DNA of 9,648 bases from Oscillospiraceae bacterium. Its GTDB lineage: Bacteria; Bacillota; Clostridia; Oscillospirales; Ruminococcaceae. A model generated the notes under the pieces. The model ran no database searches and was not told where the DNA came from. It saw nothing but the letters and a program-made list of their open reading frames with translations. Below, in pieces: positions 1 through 5,451 of the stretch. Every line of letters begins with the position of its first letter. The first letter of the stretch is position 1. Both the position numbers and the translations under genes were made by a program. The stretch is from assembly GCA_031281115.1 (NCBI GenBank), contig JAITFV010000141.1:1-9648 (forward strand). The letters run 5' to 3'.

Positions 1-48
1 AATAAACCAGTTTATTGGATTTTAGTATAAAGAAAGGACTTACAAAAA

Positions 49-1380
49 ATGAAGAAGAAAATAACCGCCTTAATTATAGCGGCAACGATGATTTTAGGGC
101 TTAGCGCCTGCGCAGATACGAGGAGCGCGCTTACTGTTAACGGCGAGAGCGTTCGCGCCGGCGAGTATATTTATATGCAAATCAACGCAGCGCAGGAAGC
201 CGCCGAGAGGTTCATGGAGCTTTATCCCGATGTTGTTATCCACGAGGAGGGCTTTGACTTTTTTTCACAGGAAATAGACGGGAAAAGCTTTGGCGGCTGG
301 GTTAACGACAGAGCGGTTGAGCTGCTCACGGAAATGGCGGCTGTCGCGGTGCTTTTCGGAGAACTCGGCTTGGAATTTTCCACTGGAGATGAGTTTGAAG
401 TGCGCCGCAGCGTGGATGCCATGTGGGGCAATCCCGATGTCCGGGCTTCTTTCGGACTGGATTATGATACGTTCGGCGATTTTTATGAAGATATAGGCGT
501 AGGGAAAGAATCAATTGTATCGGTTCTTTTGCACGGCATGAGAGAAGAAATGGTTTTTTTCGCGATTTTCGGCGAGGACGGCACAGAGGCGGTTCCGCAG
601 GAAGAAATAAGCAGCTATTTTGAGCAGAATTTTGTGCGTTACCGTGTAATTAAAATGTCGTTTTTCAACTTAGGCGATGCGGAGGTTATCGACCTTGAAA
701 ATATGGCTGAGGACTTTGTAAACAGGTTCAATGCAGGCGAATCGTTCCTTACGCTGATGTATGAATACGATGATTTTGTTGCGGCGCGGGATGCAGAAAA
801 CGATGTTTGGGATTTCGATGATTTTGATTTTGATTTCAGTTTTGATGATTTTGATTTTGAGACATCTGAAATTGAAGAATACGATGACTCCGCGTTACCG
901 CAGGATGATGAAAATGCAGAATACGACGACCCCGCTTTACCGCAGAGCGATGAAAATGCAGAATACGACGACCCCGCTTTACCGCAGAACGATGAAAATA
1001 TAGGACACAACGACTCTGCCGTGTTGCAGGAAGAAATATTCATCGAAGACCTCAACGACTTCGACAGACTTGAAAAAATCGGCGTACCTTCATTCCTGCC
1101 GGAGCATGTACAGGAATTCCTCCTCACCATACCAATGAACACAGCGGCGGCATATGACGATACAGACGATATTTATGTTTTAATTCCGCTTCCGGTTCTT
1201 GAGCGCGAAGACTGGCTCGAGTGGTACTCTGAATCCCTGATTTTTGAAATGATGGAAGATGAATTTACAGGTAGAATTACGGCGAAAGCAAGCACTTTAA
1301 ATGTAGTGCTGAATGAAGCCGCTATCAGAAGATACAAACCCGAAACAGCTGCAAGAAGGCTGCTGCAGCCGTGGCTGTAG
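49..1380 (+). CDS. Foldase-like (PrsA/SurA-type) lipoprotein with acidic repeat insert
   Basis: This 443-residue protein is predicted to be an extracytoplasmic lipoprotein. It has a KKK N-terminus, a hydrophobic segment and a lipobox LSAC with the acylated cysteine at residue 21. After this, VNGESVRAGEY resembles the N-terminal signature of SurA/PrsA-type foldases. Residues ~205-245 (RYRVIKMSFF... then NRFNAGESFLTL) resemble the first strand and helix of a parvulin domain. The C-terminal ~100 residues resemble the last part of such foldases. The middle is interrupted by a very acidic insert: a D/F-rich tract (residues 255-270) and three 14-residue repeats of the EYDDPALPQ type (277-318), with a decayed fourth. 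No intact catalytic parvulin core is visible, so it may be a chaperone without isomerase activity. The ATG at 49 follows AGAAAGGA by 10 nt. The next gene is another lipoprotein, 104 nt downstream on the same strand, and the two are probably cotranscribed. The lipoprotein call is firm; the foldase call is tentative. Confidence 0.7.
   Translation: MKKKITALIIAATMILGLSACADTRSALTVNGESVRAGEYIYMQINAAQEAAERFMELYPDVVIHEEGFDFFSQEIDGKSFGGWVNDRAVELLTEMAAVAVLFGELGLEFSTGDEFEVRRSVDAMWGNPDVRASFGLDYDTFGDFYEDIGVGKESIVSVLLHGMREEMVFFAIFGEDGTEAVPQEEISSYFEQNFVRYRVIKMSFFNLGDAEVIDLENMAEDFVNRFNAGESFLTLMYEYDDFVAARDAENDVWDFDDFDFDFSFDDFDFETSEIEEYDDSALPQDDENAEYDDPALPQSDENAEYDDPALPQNDENIGHNDSAVLQEEIFIEDLNDFDRLEKIGVPSFLPEHVQEFLLTIPMNTAAAYDDTDDIYVLIPLPVLEREDWLEWYSESLIFEMMEDEFTGRITAKASTLNVVLNEAAIRRYKPETAARRLLQPWL
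814..860 (+). repeat. 27-nt direct repeat encoding a D/F-rich tract
   Basis: The 17-base string gatgattttgattttga occurs at 817-833 and again at 844-860, giving a 27-nt period (nine codons). It encodes an alternating Asp/Phe stretch (residues 255-270) in the foldase-like lipoprotein. The repeat preserves the reading frame. Confidence 0.7.
877..1002 (+). repeat. Three in-frame 42-bp tandem repeats (14 residues each)
   Basis: The units are 877-918, 919-960 and 961-1002. Units 2 and 3 differ at only three of 42 bases, so the last duplication looks recent. Unit 1 is more diverged, and a decayed fourth unit (GHNDSAVLQ) follows at 1003-1038. Each unit encodes an acidic segment ending in ALPQ plus a D/E/N cluster. 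Because 42 is a multiple of three, gain or loss of units changes linker length without a frameshift. It lies wholly inside a coding sequence and has no spacers, so it is not a CRISPR array. Confidence 0.9.
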
Positions 1381-1484
1381 ACAATGAACAATTAATGAGG
1401 AACAAAGTTTGAAACAAAATACGACTGAAACGGGGAAAACGTTATTTTCATTCTTCGTTGGTGAAGAAAGGACTTAATGAAAAT

Positions 1485-2765
1485 ATGAATAAACTATTGT
1501 CAGCAGTGCTTATTATGATGATGATTTTAACGGCTTCGTGCAGCGGCGAAGCCGTTCCGGTCTTGATTGATATTCCCGATGATGAAATTACAGATGTCGG
1601 CGGAGAACCTGACGAACAGCCGGCAGACGAAGAAGAACAATTTACAGTTGATGATGAACCGGAACTGCCGCCCGAATACATAACAATCCGTGCAGTCGCG
1701 GTCGGCGATAATTTAATACATTCATCAATTTATAATCAGGCAAATATACGGGCGGGCGGCGGCGATAATTACGATTTTGCCCCCGCTTACGAAAGAATAC
1801 GGCACTTGGTTGAAGGGTATGACTTAAGCATGATAAATCAAGAGACTTTAGTCAATAACGTCTACCCGCCCTCAAACTGGCCGCACTTCAGCACACCGGG
1901 CGCGCTCGGCGACCTTATGATTGAAATGGGCTTCAACGCTTTCACAATTGCAAATAACCACACGCTCGATATAAACACAAGCGGGCTAACCGCAAGCCTT
2001 GATTACTGGAACGGTAAAATCGGGCAGGGTCACGACATTGCCGTTGTCGGTGCATACTATGATGCCGGCGACCGTGCAAATATACGCACACTTGATATAA
2101 ACGGCGTAGTTTTCTCATTTCTCGGTTACGCGGAAAGCCTTAACGGTCTTGACAGCTGGCTTATTCCTCCGGTGGAAGTCGGCAGATTCAGCAATGCGGA
2201 AATGCCTGTGATTTTAGCGGAAATCGAAACCGCGAAAACTATTTCCGATGTCTGCGTGGTTTTCCTGCACTGGGGAACCGAGGATTGGGACCAAATTGAG
2301 GAATATCAGCGCGTAGCGGCTCAGGCGATGGTCGATGCAGGCGCGGATATAATCCACGGCACTCACCCGCACGTTCTGCGCGATGTTGAATTTATTACAA
2401 GAGAAAGCGACAGCACACAAGCCCTCGTGATGTATTCGCTCGGGAATTTCATCTCGTCGCAAATAGTACCGCAGACGATGATTTGCGGGATTTTTGCCTT
2501 TGATATTATTGTAAATAAAGAAACGCGCACAATTGAAATAACAGACTTGCGAATCACCCCGGTTATAACCCACTATGAGAGCGGGCATACCAACGTCCGG
2601 CTGTATCCGCTCGCCGAGTATACGCGGGAACTTGCGGCTGTACACGGGATTGAATCGCACCCGTCTTTCAGCCATACGTATCACGGTGGACTGTGGAATT
2701 ATGATTATATTTATGAGGTTTTGAAAAGAACAGTCAGACCGGAGTTTTTGAATTATGAATTTTGA
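1485..2765 (+). CDS. CapA/PgsA-family metallophosphatase-like lipoprotein
   Basis: This 426-residue protein belongs to the CapA family, a calcineurin-like fold often annotated as poly-gamma-glutamate synthesis protein. The N-terminus is a lipoprotein signal with lipobox TASC (Cys19), followed by an acidic linker to about residue 62. The family's metal-site motifs are all visible: AVGDNLIH (Asp75, His79), NQE (118-120), ANNHTLDIN (His159, Asp162), FLHWGTED (His262), IHGTHPHVL (His291, His294, His296) and YSLGNF (Asn321). I chose ATG 1485 because AGAAAGGA lies 12 nt upstream and the signal peptide begins there. An in-frame TTG at 1458 would add nine residues that overlap the ribosome-binding site. 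No capB/capC-like genes are nearby, so a role in polyglutamate synthesis is not implied; a surface-polymer or cell-envelope hydrolase is as likely. The gene ends 6 bp from the convergent sigF stop. Confidence 0.87.
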   Translation: MNKLLSAVLIMMMILTASCSGEAVPVLIDIPDDEITDVGGEPDEQPADEEEQFTVDDEPELPPEYITIRAVAVGDNLIHSSIYNQANIRAGGGDNYDFAPAYERIRHLVEGYDLSMINQETLVNNVYPPSNWPHFSTPGALGDLMIEMGFNAFTIANNHTLDINTSGLTASLDYWNGKIGQGHDIAVVGAYYDAGDRANIRTLDINGVVFSFLGYAESLNGLDSWLIPPVEVGRFSNAEMPVILAEIETAKTISDVCVVFLHWGTEDWDQIEEYQRVAAQAMVDAGADIIHGTHPHVLRDVEFITRESDSTQALVMYSLGNFISSQIVPQTMICGIFAFDIIVNKETRTIEITDLRITPVITHYESGHTNVRLYPLAEYTRELAAVHGIESHPSFSHTYHGGLWNYDYIYEVLKRTVRPEFLNYEF

Positions 2766-2771
2766 TAGGCT

Positions 2772-3431
2772 CTAAACCAACTGCTTCTTCAGCTCATCTA
2801 AAATTTTCCGCTCCTTGCGCGATACCTGCACCTGACTCATTCCGAGCGCCTCGCCCGTTTCGCCCTGCGTTTTGTTGCCCCAGTAACGCAGGATAATCAA
2901 CTTCCTGTCCTCGGGTTCAAGCTGACCGAGCGATTGCTTGAGCGCAATCAGTTCCGTTAATTTTACCTGCGGCGCGACTACGGGCAAATCATACTCGCTG
3001 CCTGACTCGTCGCTGTCCGTAAGCGAAAGCGGCGGCATATTTACTGACAAAGCCTCGCTCACCTGCTCAATTGTTATGTTTAATGCGAGCGCAATGTCCG
3101 ACAAGCGCGGTTCCTGTCCGTTGCTGTTTTGTGAAAGCTGCTCACGAACGCGCGCAACCTTGAGCGATAATTCTTTTAAGCCTCTGCTTACTTTAACTGC
3201 GCCTCCGTCACGGAAGAGGCGTTTTATTTCGCCTAAAATTACCGGTACGGCATAAGTCGAGAACTGCAAGCCCCTGCCCTTATCGAAGTTATTTCCCGCT
3301 TTTACAAGCCCGATACAACCTGCCGAAAACAACTCCTCATACTCGATTCCGCGCCCACGAAAGCGGTTCGCGAGCGAGTGAACGAGCCCCATGTTGCACT
3401 TGGCAAATTCATTAGTTACAAGACTATTCAT
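2772..3431 (-). CDS. sigF: RNA polymerase sigma factor SigF, forespore-specific, short N-terminus
   Basis: This 219-residue sigma-70 family protein is of the SigF/SigG/SigB type. Region 2 contains NMGLVHSLANRF, ELFSAGCIGLVKA and QFSTYAVPVILGEIKRLFRD (from about residue 56). Region 3 begins with KVSRGLKEL. Region 4 carries the helix-turn-helix TQGETGEALGMSQVQVSRKE (about 187-206), which contacts the -35 element. The order spoIIAA-spoIIAB-sigF identifies it as the first forespore sigma factor, held by SpoIIAB until septation. The ATG overlaps the spoIIAB coding end by 8 bp, implying translational coupling, and no good Shine-Dalgarno is visible. An in-frame TAA four codons upstream rules out a longer start. 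The B. subtilis protein is about 255 residues, and the missing ~30 are at the N-terminus before the NMGLV motif. Confidence 0.9.
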   Translation of the reverse strand: MNSLVTNEFAKCNMGLVHSLANRFRGRGIEYEELFSAGCIGLVKAGNNFDKGRGLQFSTYAVPVILGEIKRLFRDGGAVKVSRGLKELSLKVARVREQLSQNSNGQEPRLSDIALALNITIEQVSEALSVNMPPLSLTDSDESGSEYDLPVVAPQVKLTELIALKQSLGQLEPEDRKLIILRYWGNKTQGETGEALGMSQVQVSRKERKILDELKKQLV

Positions 3432-3861
3432 ATCTTGATTTTACGCGCTTGGTCATGATTATACTTGTACCTTTGCCGAGCCGCGAGGTTACGCGGAGCT
3501 TGTCCATAAAGCTCTCCATCACGGCGAAGCCCAGCCCTGCGCGCTCCCCTTCCTCACACGTACTGAACAATGGGAGCATCGCCTGTTTAACGTCGGCAAT
3601 GCCCAGCCCTTTGTCCTTGATTCGTATGTAGAAAGTATCTCCCTCAATAATACGCCCGACAATTTCAATATCAGCGATTTTATCGGGGTAGGCGTGAACG
3701 ATGCAGTTCGTTACCGCCTCGCTGACCGCCGCCTTGATGTCGTTTATTTCCTCGACAGTCGGGTCAAGCTGCGCCGCGAACGCAGCAACCGCCGCCCGCG
3801 CAAAGGATTCGTTGCGCGAGTGACTGGGGATTATAAGCCGAAAATAATTATTAATAATCAT
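3424..3861 (-). CDS. spoIIAB: Anti-sigma F factor and serine kinase SpoIIAB
   Basis: This 145-residue GHKL-fold protein binds SigF and, with ATP, phosphorylates SpoIIAA. NESFAR (residues 17-22) is the SpoIIAB signature, and its arginine matches the one that contacts SigF in the known complex. EAVTNCIVHAY (48-58) is the N-box with the catalytic Glu48 and Mg-ligand Asn52. DKGLGIAD (83-90) is the G1 box, and ERAGLGF (106-112) belongs to the ATP-lid/G2 region. Length is normal for the family. The start aligns with characterised homologues, and a TAA lies in frame just upstream, yet AGGAGG (3875-3880) sits 13 nt from the ATG, longer than usual. It is separated from spoIIAA by about 160 bp of hairpin repeats, whereas these genes are normally adjacent. 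Its last codons overlap the sigF start. Confidence 0.95.
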   Translation of the reverse strand: MIINNYFRLIIPSHSRNESFARAAVAAFAAQLDPTVEEINDIKAAVSEAVTNCIVHAYPDKIADIEIVGRIIEGDTFYIRIKDKGLGIADVKQAMLPLFSTCEEGERAGLGFAVMESFMDKLRVTSRLGKGTSIIMTKRVKSRYE

Positions 3862-3893
3862 AGCAGATTATTAACCTCCTGTTTCGTTGTACT

Positions 3894-4025
3894 CGATTAA
3901 CTTAAAATTCTATAAATTTTAAGTTAATCGGGATTGCGCTGTCTGTGGACAGCGCCCGCAAACCGCAGTTTGCGGAAACCCCTTTAACTTAAAAAGCGAA
4001 ACGCTTTTTAAGTTAAAGGACTATA
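3894..4025. repeat. Composite palindromic repeat (four hairpins) between spoIIAA and spoIIAB
   Basis: Four consecutive stem-loops fill this gap. A: 3894-3909 pairs with 3915-3930 (16 bp, AT-rich). B: gcgctgtc (3936-3943) pairs with gacagcgc (3948-3955). C: ccgcaaac (3956-3963) pairs with gtttgcgg (3968-3975), loop cgca. D: 3981-3998 pairs with 4002-4019 (18 bp, 3-nt loop). The whole 47 bases of 3979-4025 recur as an exact reverse complement at 9534-9580. The B-C-AAACCC core recurs there with different bases but the same pairing. The right edge includes the spoIIAA stop codon. There is no coding capacity and no T-run typical of a terminator. It looks like a REP/MITE-type palindromic element inserted in the operon. 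Confidence 0.85.
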
Positions 4026-4311
4026 ACATAGGCGCAAGCCCTGCGAGTTTTATAAGTTTCTCGACATAACCGGAAGCATTTTTAATGATTACTTGCCCGC
4101 CATAGCCTTCGGCGATTCGCTTGCGCCCTAAGATAAGCCCGATTCCCGAACTGTCCATGAAGCTGACACCGCTGAAATCCAGCGCGAGCAGGCGCGGCGT
4201 GTGCTGCTCTATCTGCGCATCGATTGTTCCGCGGAGCGACATTAGGCTGTGATGGTCTATTTCGCCCGAAAGCATGACGGTCAGGCGTTCACCGCTGTTT
4301 ATAATTTCCAA
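4021..4311 (-). CDS. spoIIAA: Anti-sigma F factor antagonist SpoIIAA, C-terminally short
   Basis: This 96-residue STAS-domain protein is the partner that frees SigF by binding SpoIIAB. LSGEIDHH (residues 14-21) and SFMDSSGIGLILGR (50-63) are diagnostic. Ser54, directly after Asp53, matches the serine phosphorylated by SpoIIAB (Ser58 in B. subtilis). The reading frame begins at a TTG (4309-4311) that lies 8 nt after a GGGGGG tract; no in-frame ATG is available at the right place. The protein stops at LAGLAPML, where B. subtilis SpoIIAA continues for roughly 20 more residues forming the last helix. The TAG stop lies within the conserved edge of the palindromic repeat, so the repeat probably shortened the gene. 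The STAS core is otherwise complete, so it may still work. Confidence 0.9.
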   Translation of the reverse strand: MEIINSGERLTVMLSGEIDHHSLMSLRGTIDAQIEQHTPRLLALDFSGVSFMDSSGIGLILGRKRIAEGYGGQVIIKNASGYVEKLIKLAGLAPML

Positions 4312-4348
4312 AAAGTCAGCCCCCCATGATAATTAACAATTGACAATG

Positions 4349-4386
4349 AACAATTTTGGTGGCCGCTTCGCGGCACCGCAATTGTT
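4349..4386. other. Long stem-loop in the spoIIAA leader
   Basis: aacaatt (4349-4355) pairs with aattgtt (4380-4386). Inside this, ggt (4358-4360) pairs with acc (4375-4377), and gccgc (4362-4366) pairs with gcggc (4370-4374), with loop ttc. On the minus strand it would lie in the 5' leader of spoIIAA, about 40 nt before the start. No T-run follows on either strand, so a terminator is unlikely. The rest of 4312-4500 holds no gene that I can see. Confidence 0.6.
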
Positions 4387-4401
4387 TGCTATTTATTATT
4401 A

Positions 4402-4407
4402 ATTATA
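4402..4407 (-). promoter_or_regulatory. Possible -10 box for the spoIIA operon
   Basis: The minus strand reads TATAAT here, preceded by TTGT, about 90 nt before the spoIIAA start. No convincing -35 sits 16-18 nt upstream. I also find no sigma-H type AGGA...GAAT pair, which would be expected for a classical spoIIA promoter. The call rests on the hexamer alone. Confidence 0.25.
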
Positions 4408-4500
4408 ACAAGAGGGAGTTGAAAATATTGTCGGAACGGGGAGGGGGATAAAAAATCACTGCTGCTTTTAAACGAGTCTCTTGCAATGCGTCAATAAAGA

Positions 4501-4530
4501 TTGACAAAAGGAAATATAGTATGATATAAT
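4501..4530 (+). promoter_or_regulatory. Consensus sigma-A promoter upstream of the amidohydrolase
   Basis: TTGACA (4501-4506) and TATAAT (4525-4530) are both perfect consensus hexamers, separated by 18 nt. Transcription would start near 4537, leaving a ~64-nt leader that ends with AAGGA six bases before the ATG at 4601. This is the strongest promoter in the window and may drive the whole 4601-7159 block. The leader does not match a riboswitch that I recognise. Confidence 0.85.
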
Positions 4531-4600
4531 CATTTCAAGAGGCAGTTCTGCGGCTTGTGAGCAGCGCCAACCCTAAAATTTGTCAAATTAAGGACGTTAA

Positions 4601-5392
4601 ATGAAAATCATCGACTCCCACGTGCATATCTATCCCGATAAAATCGCCGAGCGCGCCTCACAAAGCATATCAGATTTTTATGACATTCCGGTTAAATACG
4701 ACGGAACGATTAACAAGCTGCTTGATATCTGCAAGCGCAGCGGCGTTATAAACTGCGTTGCCTGTTCTGTTGCGACCGAGCCTGAAAAAGTCCCCGCAAT
4801 TAACGATTTCATGGCGAAATGTGCAGAAGAGAGCAACGGCTTCTTCGCCTGCTTAGCCGCCCTGCATCCCGATATGAGCGAGCTTGAAATCGAAGCGGAA
4901 CTTGCGCGCGCCGAAACCTTAAAGCTGCGCGGAATCAAGCTTCACCCCGACATTCAGCGGTTCAAGATTGACTCTCCCGCCGTGTTTAAAATCTACGAAC
5001 GTGCGGAGGGCAGATTCCCGATTTTGTTTCACACAGGCGATAAAAGATATAATTTTTCAAATCCTGAAAGGCTCGCAAATGTCCTGCGTGAATTCCCGAG
5101 ACTTACAGCTGTCGGCGCGCACTTCGGCGGCTGGTCGGAGTGGGGTGACTGCGGGTGCTTAGAAGGTTTCGAGAATCTTTACGTTGATACCAGCAGTTCA
5201 CTGTACGAGCTTGAACCTGCCCGCGCAAACGAATTAATAAATATGTTTGGTGAAGAGCGGGTTATGTTCGGGACGGACTATCCAATGTGGGACGCAGACG
5301 ATGAGCTTGTTTTCCTTAAAAAACTTAACTTGTCTGAACGCGCTGAGGAGTTGATTTTCTATGAAAACGCAAAAAGATTATATAATCTATAG
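4601..5392 (+). CDS. Amidohydrolase-2 family metal-dependent hydrolase
   Basis: This 263-residue TIM-barrel hydrolase resembles the amidohydrolase-2 (ACMSD-like) family, which carries out metal-dependent decarboxylation or hydrolysis of small substrates. DSHVHIYP gives the N-terminal HxH metal pair (His7, His9). GIKLHPD contains His115, ILFHTGD contains His144, VGAHFGG contains His174, and MFGTDYP contains the C-terminal Asp226. All are in the expected order, so the active site looks intact. The substrate cannot be read from sequence. No signal peptide is present, so it is cytoplasmic. AAGGA lies six bases before the ATG. The stop codon is part of an 11-bp inverted repeat (5390-5420). DUF3137 follows 59 nt later on the same strand. 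Confidence 0.88.
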   Translation: MKIIDSHVHIYPDKIAERASQSISDFYDIPVKYDGTINKLLDICKRSGVINCVACSVATEPEKVPAINDFMAKCAEESNGFFACLAALHPDMSELEIEAELARAETLKLRGIKLHPDIQRFKIDSPAVFKIYERAEGRFPILFHTGDKRYNFSNPERLANVLREFPRLTAVGAHFGGWSEWGDCGCLEGFENLYVDTSSSLYELEPARANELINMFGEERVMFGTDYPMWDADDELVFLKKLNLSERAEELIFYENAKRLYNL

Positions 5393-5420
5393 CAATTCCA
5401 CATTTCATATGGAATTGCTA
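5390..5420. other. Inverted repeat overlapping the amidohydrolase stop codon
   Basis: tagcaattcca (5390-5400) is a perfect inverted repeat of tggaattgcta (5410-5420), with a 9-nt loop. The first three bases are the TAG stop. The stem is AT-rich and no T-run follows on the plus strand, so it is at best a weak terminator. It may be an mRNA-end stabiliser or an attenuator before the DUF3137 gene. Confidence 0.55.
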
Positions 5421-5451
5421 AACGAAAATTTATTTAATGTGGGGAATTAAT

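Noticed and set aside
877..1044. CRISPR-like periodic repeats
   Set aside because: The repeats are contiguous, in frame inside a lipoprotein gene, and have no unique spacers.
639..1142. 167-codon minus-strand open frame opposite the foldase-like gene
   Set aside because: Its serine-rich product simply mirrors the acidic repeat codons of the plus strand, and it has no ribosome-binding site or family resemblance.
2214..2684. 156-codon minus-strand open frame opposite the capA-like gene
   Set aside because: The plus-strand frame has full CapA motifs across this stretch, so the minus frame is a shadow.
1485..2765. Capsular poly-gamma-glutamate biosynthesis locus
   Set aside because: Only one CapA-family gene is present, with no capB, capC or ligase genes beside it. 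CapA-like lipoproteins occur widely without polyglutamate synthesis.
3894..4020. Intrinsic terminator within the spoIIA operon
   Set aside because: The hairpins are long, but no T-run follows in the direction of transcription and the downstream genes need the same transcript. A repeat element fits better because a copy exists at 9534.
2772..4311. Stress-type rsbV-rsbW-sigB operon instead of spoIIA
   Set aside because: NESFAR in the kinase, FMDSSGIGLILGR in the STAS protein and the gene order fit SpoIIAB/SpoIIAA/SigF better than RsbW/RsbV/SigB.
4531..4600. Riboswitch controlling the amidohydrolase
   Set aside because: The leader is only about 64 nt and I recognise no conserved riboswitch core in it. 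The weak resemblance to SRP RNA is noted separately.
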